From an uncultured Hungatella sp. (GTDB lineage: Bacteria > Bacillota > Clostridia > Lachnospirales > Lachnospiraceae), in the NCBI GenBank assembly GCA_910585435.1, contig CAJUEJ010000001.1, positions 221,575 through 285,574 of the forward strand: DNA of 64,000 nucleotides. The letters run 5' to 3'. Positions 18,177 through 24,719 of the stretch are shown piece by piece; position 1 is the stretch's first letter; each line of letters begins with the position of its first letter. Made by a program: the position numbers and the translations under genes. The notes beneath the pieces are model-generated. The model saw only the letters and a list, made by a program, of their open reading frames with translations, made no database searches and was not told the DNA's origin.

Positions 18177-19007
18177 ATGACTGCTTTGGAATTTATGGGT
18201 TGGGAAATCCCGGAAAACTGGGAGGATGCAGGAAGTTATTTTGAAAAAGAGGACGGATCCACAGGCTTTATAAAAGCGATTCCTCTGAAAACATGGAAAC
18301 ATGGGCAATGGGTTGTCCCGGATAAGGATTACTCCGGACATTCCTATCTTCTGGAAGATCCCATGTTCCTGTGCCCCTTTACCTGGAGGGAGATCCAGGA
18401 GCTTTCCGCTATTGAGATTGTGTGCGACAGCGATATGAATATGGACACGGACGGCTGGTTTTGGAATGACCGTCTATATTATCATATAATCGGGAAAGCC
18501 GCTTCCAGGGAGGAGATCCACAGAATGGAAGAGAGGATTTTAGAGCTTGATGCTTTCCAGGAGAGGCATCTTCCGGAGAATGAGGAGGTGATGACAATGC
18601 CATACTGCTGGCACCCATGTGTGGTACATGGGCACTTTTGTGCAATCTGGGAGAGAGAGGCATGCGACTGGTGGTATGGCCTGGACGGCATTCTGGATGA
18701 ATGGAGTTCTGCCTATGTAAAACGGTGTGATATCTGCGGCTTTCTTTATGAATGGTGTCATCTTCTGGCCGCCTGCCCGGGCATTGATGTGGTAATGGCA
18801 GCGACACAAGCGTGTCCGGACGATTCTGTGAGGGAGGAAAGAGCGCAGATGGAATATTGGCTTTCAAAACACGGGGATTTTGAGATTCACGCAGGCGGGA
18901 ACAGGGTGGAATTGAGAAAACTTAATGGTTTTGTAAGCCGCCGTTACAGGGAATATGAGAAAAAATACAAACAGAAACGAAAGGCAGACTTCAGGCCAAC
19001 GTGGTAG
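18177..19007 (+). CDS. Uncharacterised 276-residue protein rich in Trp and Cys
   Basis: No family is recognised. The protein is soluble, acidic and aromatic-rich in its middle (WHPCVVHGHFCAIWEREACDWWYGLDG), with a possible metal-binding pattern CDICGFLYEWC. The C-terminus is basic (YREYEKKYKQKRKADFRPTW). GGAGG precedes ATG 18177 by 9 bases. It follows the radical SAM fusion by 66 bp on the same strand and is closed by a terminator at 19018, so it is probably the last gene of that unit. Its co-location suggests a partner or substrate of the same system; this is inference. Confidence 0.72.
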   Translation: MTALEFMGWEIPENWEDAGSYFEKEDGSTGFIKAIPLKTWKHGQWVVPDKDYSGHSYLLEDPMFLCPFTWREIQELSAIEIVCDSDMNMDTDGWFWNDRLYYHIIGKAASREEIHRMEERILELDAFQERHLPENEEVMTMPYCWHPCVVHGHFCAIWEREACDWWYGLDGILDEWSSAYVKRCDICGFLYEWCHLLAACPGIDVVMAATQACPDDSVREERAQMEYWLSKHGDFEIHAGGNRVELRKLNGFVSRRYREYEKKYKQKRKADFRPTW

Positions 19008-19017
19008 CACAGGAAAG

Positions 19018-19047
19018 ACAGGGGAAACAAAATCTCCTGTTTTTTTA
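19018..19047 (+). terminator. Intrinsic terminator after the radical SAM cluster
   Basis: ACAGGGGA (19018-19025) pairs with TCTCCTGT (19033-19040), with one G-T pair and a 7-base loop, followed by a seven-T run. It separates the radical SAM cluster from the decarboxylase operon. Confidence 0.75.
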
Positions 19048-19086
19048 TTCCGAGAATACTCATTAAGAAAAATCCTCAAAATGTGC

Positions 19087-19115
19087 TTGAAATTTTGGCC
19101 TGTACAGGTTACAAT
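19087..19115 (+). promoter_or_regulatory. Promoter of the biotin-dependent decarboxylase operon
   Basis: TTGAAA (19087-19092) and TACAAT (19110-19115) are 17 bases apart, about 90 bp before the first carboxyltransferase start. Confidence 0.6.
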
Positions 19116-19205
19116 TAGAATCGGCAGAAATTGGATTTGTAGGGTGATGGTTTGTTAAAAAACAGACAATCACCATCAAAATATTTAAAAATGGAGGACT
19201 GCAAA

Positions 19206-20660
19206 ATGAGTAATTCAGCACAAACTTCAGCAGGCAGCAGGATCAGCATGCTGCTTGATGAAAACAGTTTTGTTGAAGTAGGCGCTTATGTAACAGCGAG
19301 AAACACAGACTTCAACATGACAAGCAAGGAAACACCTGCAGATGGTGTGATAACCGGCTATGGTACCATTGACGGGAACCTTGTGTATGTGTACAGCCAG
19401 GATGCTTCCGTGATGGGCGGCTCCATGGGCGAGATGCACGCAAAGAAAATCTCCAATATCTATGGACTTGCCATGAAGATGGGCGCGCCGGTCATCGGCC
19501 TGGTGGACTGTGCCGGCTTACGGCTTCAGGAAGCTACGGATGCCCTTCACGGCTTCGGCCAGTTATATTTGAACCAGACCATGGCGTCCGGCGTGATTCC
19601 CCAGATCAGTGCTGTTTTCGGTACCTGCGGCGGCGGCATGGCAGTGTCTGCTGCAATCGCTGACTTTACCTTTATGGAGACGAAGAAGGCAAAATTATTT
19701 GTCAATTCTCCCAATGCCATCGACGGCAATTACGCCGGGAAATGCGATACCGCTTCTGCAGACTTCCAGGCAGAGAAGGCAGGGCTGGTTGACTTTGCCG
19801 GCAGCGAGGAGGAGATCTTAAGCCAGATCAGAACCCTGGTTTCCATCCTTCCGGCCAACAACGAGGACGATATGTCCTATGAAGAGTGCAGCGATGATTT
19901 AAACCGTGCATGCCAGGGATTAGAGAACTATGCCGGCGACACGGCAGGCGCTTTGTCCGTAATCTCGGATGACAATTTCTTTATGGAAGTAAAGGCTGCT
20001 CACGAGCCGTCCATGGTGACAGGCTTTATCCGCTTAAACGGCAGCACCGTGGGCTGTGTGGCAAACCGCACCGTAAGCTACGATGAGAACGGCGAGAAGA
20101 AGGCAGAGTATGAGGCTGTCCTTACCAGCCGGGGCTGCAGGAAAGCAGCAGACTTTGTTTCCTTCTGCGACGCATTTAACATTCCGCTCCTGACCCTGGT
20201 AAATGTAAAGGGCTACAAGGCTGACAAGTGCAGCGAGAAGAATATGGCCAAAGCGGCAGCTAAATTAACCTATGCCTTTGCCAACGCCAGCGTTCCCAAA
20301 GTGACTGTCATCGTGGGACAGGCTTACGGCACCGCATATCTGACTATGGCAAGCAAAGCCATCGGCGCAGACATGGTATACGCATGGCCGGGTACATCCA
20401 TCGGTATGATGGATTCCAAAGCGGCAGCCAAGATCATGTATGCGGATGAGATCGCAAAGGCAGATAACGCAGTGGCTCTCATCGATGAGAAGGCGGCGGA
20501 GTACCAGAAACTCCAGTCCAGCCCTGAGGCGGCTGCAAGAAGAGGATATGTGGATGATATCATTGAGGCAGAAGATACAAGACAGAGAGTGATTGCTGCA
20601 TTTGAAATGTTATTCACAAAGAGAGAGGATCGTCCAGACAAAAAACATGGCACGGTTTAA
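19206..20660 (+). CDS. mmdA: Acyl-CoA carboxyltransferase subunit (methylmalonyl-CoA decarboxylase alpha / 12S type)
   Basis: This 484-residue protein of the biotin-dependent carboxyltransferase family (crotonase-like fold, two halves) shows FGTCGGGMAVSAAIADFTFM in the first half and YGTAYLTMASKAIGADMVYAWPG, with GMM and a VDDIIE-type end, in the second. The family moves CO2 between methylmalonyl-CoA (or a similar acyl-CoA) and biotin. GGAGG at 19193-19197 fixes the start at ATG 19206. It opens an operon with a lipoprotein-like gamma subunit, a biotin carrier, the Na+ channel beta subunit and a second, oxaloacetate-type carboxyltransferase. It is somewhat shorter than typical MmdA (about 510). 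Confidence 0.88.
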   Translation: MSNSAQTSAGSRISMLLDENSFVEVGAYVTARNTDFNMTSKETPADGVITGYGTIDGNLVYVYSQDASVMGGSMGEMHAKKISNIYGLAMKMGAPVIGLVDCAGLRLQEATDALHGFGQLYLNQTMASGVIPQISAVFGTCGGGMAVSAAIADFTFMETKKAKLFVNSPNAIDGNYAGKCDTASADFQAEKAGLVDFAGSEEEILSQIRTLVSILPANNEDDMSYEECSDDLNRACQGLENYAGDTAGALSVISDDNFFMEVKAAHEPSMVTGFIRLNGSTVGCVANRTVSYDENGEKKAEYEAVLTSRGCRKAADFVSFCDAFNIPLLTLVNVKGYKADKCSEKNMAKAAAKLTYAFANASVPKVTVIVGQAYGTAYLTMASKAIGADMVYAWPGTSIGMMDSKAAAKIMYADEIAKADNAVALIDEKAAEYQKLQSSPEAAARRGYVDDIIEAEDTRQRVIAAFEMLFTKREDRPDKKHGTV

Positions 20661-20676
20661 ATGAGGTGACAGGCGT

Positions 20677-21441
20677 ATGAAACAGATTAAGAAAAAGGTA
20701 TTATTCGTACTTTGCATGTTGGCCTGCCTTTTCTCCCTTTCCGCCTGCAGCAAGGAGGCGGAGGAGGCCAGCGGACTGGATCCTATGATGGAGTCCGGCT
20801 TAAAGCAGCAGACCATCATGCTTCTGGAAGAGCTGACATCCCTTCCCGCTGACCAGTTTACCATGGTCATCGATCAGAACAGGGCGGCCGGTATGGAAGC
20901 GGTGGCTGTAGGGCTTGAAAGCTATGCGGATCTGACAGATGAACTGGGCGCCTATCAGTCCAGCGACGAAGGCAGGGTCAAGGCAACGGACAACGGCTAT
21001 GAGGTTACGGTCAATGTGGTGTTCGAGAAAAGAAACTGTGAATTCAAATTGGATGTGACAGAGGATCTATACAATATCACATCCATCGGGTTTGAGCCGG
21101 AGTATACTCTGGGAGAGAACATGTCCAAGGCATTTATGAACATGATCATGGGCATGGGAACCGTATTTATCGTACTGATCTTCATCAGCTGGCTGATCAG
21201 CTGCTTTAAGTATATCAACGAATTTGAAAAGAAATCTAAGAAGACAGAAAGCCCGGCACCTGCTCCTGCACCTGTACAGGCGGCTGCAGCTCCTGCGGAG
21301 GAGAACCTGACAGATGATCTGGAGCTGGTAGCAGTGATTACGGCGGCTGTTGCAGCAGCCCAGGGAGCCCAGGCAAGCGCCAACGGACTGGTAGTCCGCT
21401 CCATCAGACGTGTACCTGGCAGCAAGTGGAAAAAAGCGTAG
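20677..21441 (+). CDS. OadG-like small membrane subunit with N-terminal lipoprotein domain
   Basis: The 254-residue product begins with a lipoprotein signal (LACLFSLSAC, lipobox Cys24). A ~120-residue extracellular domain follows (LEELTSLPADQFTMVIDQNRAAGME...), then one membrane span (MIMGMGTVFIVLIFISWLISCF) and an Ala/Pro-rich cytoplasmic tail ending VRSIRRVPGSKWKKA. The span plus tail match OadG/MmdD gamma-delta subunits, which hold the Na+-pump decarboxylase together. The added lipoprotein domain is unlike the ~85-residue classical OadG. It starts 16 bases after the first carboxyltransferase and is followed by the biotin carrier. Confidence 0.8.
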   Translation: MKQIKKKVLFVLCMLACLFSLSACSKEAEEASGLDPMMESGLKQQTIMLLEELTSLPADQFTMVIDQNRAAGMEAVAVGLESYADLTDELGAYQSSDEGRVKATDNGYEVTVNVVFEKRNCEFKLDVTEDLYNITSIGFEPEYTLGENMSKAFMNMIMGMGTVFIVLIFISWLISCFKYINEFEKKSKKTESPAPAPAPVQAAAAPAEENLTDDLELVAVITAAVAAAQGAQASANGLVVRSIRRVPGSKWKKA

Positions 21442-21466
21442 GCAATAATATAGGAGGATTCTTATC

Positions 21467-21838
21467 ATGAAAAATTATACAATCACAGTCAATGGTAATG
21501 TTTATGAAGTAACCGTAGAAGAAGGCGTATCCACAGGCGCAGCACCTGCACCGAGAGCGGCAGCTCCCGCAGCACCCAAGGCAGCACCTGCAGCACCAAA
21601 GGCAGCTCCGGCCGGAGCTCAAGGGTCTGTGACAGTGGCAGCTCCCATGCCAGGCAAGATTCTGGGCGTAAAGGCAAACGTGGGACAGGCAGTGAAAAAG
21701 GGTGAAGTGATGCTGATCCTGGAAGCCATGAAGATGGAGAACGAGATTGTAGCACCTTCCGATGGAACTGTTGCCAGTATCAATGTATCTGTTGGCGATG
21801 CCGTAGAAGCAGGCGCAACGTTAGCTACATTAAACTAG
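21467..21838 (+). CDS. Biotin carboxyl carrier protein of the decarboxylase complex
   Basis: This 123-residue protein has a short N-terminal piece (KNYTITVNGNVYEVTVEEG), an Ala/Pro hinge with PAAPKA repeats (about 25-52), and a C-terminal biotinyl domain. The attachment motif is EAMKMEN, with biotinylated Lys89. The carrier shuttles CO2 from the soluble carboxyltransferase(s) to the membrane beta subunit. Length and layout match MmdC/1.3S-type carriers. A good ribosome site (TAGGAGG) precedes ATG 21467. Confidence 0.93.
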   Translation: MKNYTITVNGNVYEVTVEEGVSTGAAPAPRAAAPAAPKAAPAAPKAAPAGAQGSVTVAAPMPGKILGVKANVGQAVKKGEVMLILEAMKMENEIVAPSDGTVASINVSVGDAVEAGATLATLN

Positions 21839-21880
21839 GTCTTACGCGTATGTGCGTAGATTCCAGATGGAGGGATTAAC

Positions 21881-23041
21881 ATGGATTATATTACAAATAC
21901 AATGGGTAATCTTCTTCAGCAGACAGCATTTCTGAACCTGACTATCGGCAATCTTGCTATGATTGGCGTGGCCTGTTTCTTCCTGTTTTTGGCAATCAAG
22001 AAAGGATTCGAGCCTCTCCTTTTGGTTCCCATCGCTTTCGGCATGCTGCTTGTGAATATTTACCCTGAGATCATGGCCAAACCTTATACGGATGCCATGG
22101 GAATCGAACACGCAGGAGGGCTTCTTCACTATTTCTTTATCTTGGATGAGTGGAGCATTCTGCCTTCCCTGATTTTCATGGGTGTGGGAGCCATGACGGA
22201 TTTCGGTCCCCTGATTGCAAACCCTAAAAGCTTTCTGCTGGGCGCAGCGGCTCAGTTCGGTATTTATACCGCTTACTTTATAGCTATTTTTATGGGCTTC
22301 AACGACAAGGCAGCGGCAGCCATCTCCATTATCGGCGGTGCTGATGGCCCGACGTCCATCTTCCTTGCAGGCAAGCTGGGACAGACCGGCCTGATGGGGC
22401 CTATCGCTGTGGCTGCTTACTCCTATATGGCTTTGGTTCCCATCATTCAGCCTCCAATTATGAAACTGTTTACTACGGAGGAGGAGCGCAAGATCAAGAT
22501 GGAACAGCTTCGTCCCGTATCAAAGCTGGAGAGGATCCTGTTCCCGATTATCGTCACCATCGTGGTATGTCTGATTCTACCTACCACAGCTCCCCTTGTA
22601 GGTATGCTGATGCTTGGCAACCTGTTTAAGGAGTCCGGCGTTGTGGGACAGCTGGCAGAGACAGCTTCCAATGCCATGATGTATATCGTGGTTATCCTGC
22701 TTGGAACGTCTGTAGGAGCAACCACCAGTGCAGAGGCATTCTTAAACCTGGATACCATTAAGATCGTGCTTTTGGGACTGATTGCATTCGCAGTTGGTAC
22801 GGCAGCCGGCGTGCTGTTCGGTAAGCTGATGTGCAAGGCCACTGGAGGAAAGGTAAATCCGCTTATCGGTTCTGCCGGTGTTTCGGCGGTTCCCATGGCG
22901 GCCCGTGTGTCCCAGAAGGTGGGTGCGGAGGCAGATCCTACCAATTTCCTGCTGATGCATGCTATGGGGCCAAACGTTGCCGGCGTTATCGGTACTGCAG
23001 TTGCAGCCGGAACCTTTATGGCGATTTTCGGTGTGAAATAG
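21881..23041 (+). CDS. Na+-transporting decarboxylase beta subunit (OadB/MmdB)
   Basis: This 386-residue polytopic membrane protein has about nine to eleven hydrophobic segments and the family signature GGADGPTSIFLAGKLG, with the Asp required for Na+ movement, plus VSAVPMAARVSQKVG in the second half. It decarboxylates carboxybiotin and couples this to Na+ export. It starts 42 bases after the biotin carrier and precedes the oxaloacetate-type carboxyltransferase. The length fits the family core (about 370-430). Confidence 0.93.
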   Translation: MDYITNTMGNLLQQTAFLNLTIGNLAMIGVACFFLFLAIKKGFEPLLLVPIAFGMLLVNIYPEIMAKPYTDAMGIEHAGGLLHYFFILDEWSILPSLIFMGVGAMTDFGPLIANPKSFLLGAAAQFGIYTAYFIAIFMGFNDKAAAAISIIGGADGPTSIFLAGKLGQTGLMGPIAVAAYSYMALVPIIQPPIMKLFTTEEERKIKMEQLRPVSKLERILFPIIVTIVVCLILPTTAPLVGMLMLGNLFKESGVVGQLAETASNAMMYIVVILLGTSVGATTSAEAFLNLDTIKIVLLGLIAFAVGTAAGVLFGKLMCKATGGKVNPLIGSAGVSAVPMAARVSQKVGAEADPTNFLLMHAMGPNVAGVIGTAVAAGTFMAIFGVK

Positions 23042-23071
23042 AGTGTTTAAAAATTTATAGGAGGAAATACA

Positions 23072-24484
23072 ATGGCTGAGATTCAGAAAAAACCGGTTAA
23101 GATTGTGGAAACCGTCCTTCGTGACGCGCACCAGTCCTTAATCGCAACCAGAATGAGTACTGATCAGATGCTTCCTATTATTGAGAAGATGGATCAGATC
23201 GGATATTATGCAGTGGAGTGCTGGGGCGGCGCTACCTTTGATGCCTCCCTTCGTTTCCTGAAGGAAGATCCGTGGGAGAGACTTAGAAAGTTAAAAGCCG
23301 GCTTCAAGAACACCAAGCTGCAGATGCTGTTCCGGGGACAGAACATTTTGGGATACAATCATTATGCAGATGACGTGGTAGAATATTTTGTTCAGAAATC
23401 TGTGGCAAACGGCATTGACATCATCCGTATTTTTGACTGTCTCAATGATATCCGCAACCTGCAGACTGCGGTGAAGGCAGCAAACAAAGAGAAAGCCCAT
23501 GCCCAGATCGCATTAAGCTATACATTGGGTGATGCGTATACGCTGGATTATTGGAAAGAGATTGCCAAGAGAATCGAGGATATGGGAGCTGATTCCCTGT
23601 GTATCAAGGATATGGCAGGCCTTCTTACCCCATATGCGGCTCAGGAATTGGTTACCGCTCTGAAGGAATCCACAGAGCTTCCTATTGATCTGCATACCCA
23701 TTATACCTCCGGCGTGGCTTCCATGACGTATTTAAAGGCAGTGGAGTCGGGATGCGATATTATTGATACGGCTATGTCTCCTCTGGCCCTGGGAACCAGC
23801 CAGCCGGCTACGGAGGTTATGGTTGAGACATTCAGAGGCACTCCCTATGATACAGGCCTTGACCAGATCAAGCTGGCAGAGATTGCCGATTACTTTACAC
23901 CGATCCGTGAGCAGGCGTTAAAGAGCGGACTGCTGAACCCCAAGGTTTTGGGCGTGAATATCAAGACCCTGCAGTATCAGGTTCCGGGCGGTATGCTGTC
24001 CAACCTGGTATCCCAGCTGAAGGAAGCAGGAAAAGAAGACAAGTACAGAGAGGTTCTGGAGGAGATCCCCAGAGTGAGAAAGGATTTCGGCGAGCCGCCG
24101 CTGGTAACTCCGTCTTCTCAGATCGTAGGAACCCAGGCGGTTATGAACGTAATCGCAGGCGAGCGCTACAAGATGGTTCCCAAGGAGTCCAAGAAGATTA
24201 TGCTTGGGGAATTCGGACAGACGGTAAAGCCGTTTAATCCGGAAGTACAGAAAAAGATTATCGGCGATGAGACACCGATTACCTGCAGGCCTGCAGATTT
24301 GATCCCGCCGCAGCTGCCGGAGTTTGAGAAGGCATGTGCACAGTGGAAGCAGCAGGATGAGGACGTTTTATCTTATGCACTGTTCCCCAAGGTTGCAGAA
24401 GAATTCTTCAAATACAGAGAAGCACAGCAGACAAAGGTAGATTCTGCTGTGGCTGATACGGCTAATAAGGCTTATCCGGTATAA
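23072..24484 (+). CDS. Oxaloacetate/pyruvate carboxyltransferase subunit (OadA/PycB/5S type, no biotinyl domain)
   Basis: This 470-residue TIM-barrel carboxyltransferase begins with VETVLRDAHQSLIATRM (metal-site Asp in RDAHQS) and AVECWGGATFDASLRFL. It carries the metal-binding DLHTHYTSG and the conserved carboxylase domain (VLGVNIKTLQYQVPGGMLSNL). It stops where longer OadA proteins continue into a biotinyl domain, so it must use the separate carrier encoded upstream. The reaction is oxaloacetate <-> pyruvate + carboxybiotin. It is the last operon gene before a strong terminator at 24507. Confidence 0.9.
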   Translation: MAEIQKKPVKIVETVLRDAHQSLIATRMSTDQMLPIIEKMDQIGYYAVECWGGATFDASLRFLKEDPWERLRKLKAGFKNTKLQMLFRGQNILGYNHYADDVVEYFVQKSVANGIDIIRIFDCLNDIRNLQTAVKAANKEKAHAQIALSYTLGDAYTLDYWKEIAKRIEDMGADSLCIKDMAGLLTPYAAQELVTALKESTELPIDLHTHYTSGVASMTYLKAVESGCDIIDTAMSPLALGTSQPATEVMVETFRGTPYDTGLDQIKLAEIADYFTPIREQALKSGLLNPKVLGVNIKTLQYQVPGGMLSNLVSQLKEAGKEDKYREVLEEIPRVRKDFGEPPLVTPSSQIVGTQAVMNVIAGERYKMVPKESKKIMLGEFGQTVKPFNPEVQKKIIGDETPITCRPADLIPPQLPEFEKACAQWKQQDEDVLSYALFPKVAEEFFKYREAQQTKVDSAVADTANKAYPV

Positions 24485-24506
24485 TGTGAAGAGAGTGATA
24501 AGAAAG

Positions 24507-24546
24507 ACTCTATGTGGATGGATAAAACGTCCACATAGAGTTTTTA
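24507..24546 (+). terminator. Strong intrinsic terminator of the decarboxylase operon
   Basis: ACTCTATGTGGA (24507-24518) and TCCACATAGAGT (24530-24541) form a perfect 12-bp stem with an 11-base loop, followed by a T-run. Confidence 0.92.
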
Positions 24547-24594
24547 CATTTTGCTTACGATTCTTATCGAAAGAATGAAGTTTTTGTGTTTTAG

Positions 24595-24624
24595 TTGACA
24601 TATGGTGTCGAATATCTTTATAAT
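24595..24624 (+). promoter_or_regulatory. Promoter for the SH3/glucosaminidase protein gene
   Basis: TTGACA (24595-24600) and TATAAT (24619-24624) are consensus hexamers with an 18-base spacer, 96 bp before the start codon. Confidence 0.7.
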
Positions 24625-24719
24625 GGATATTATGTGAAATTATGTCAGAACCTGGGAATGGACACCGCGTACATCCCCGGCAGGGAGCATGAATACAGAA
24701 ATACATCGGGAGAACATGG

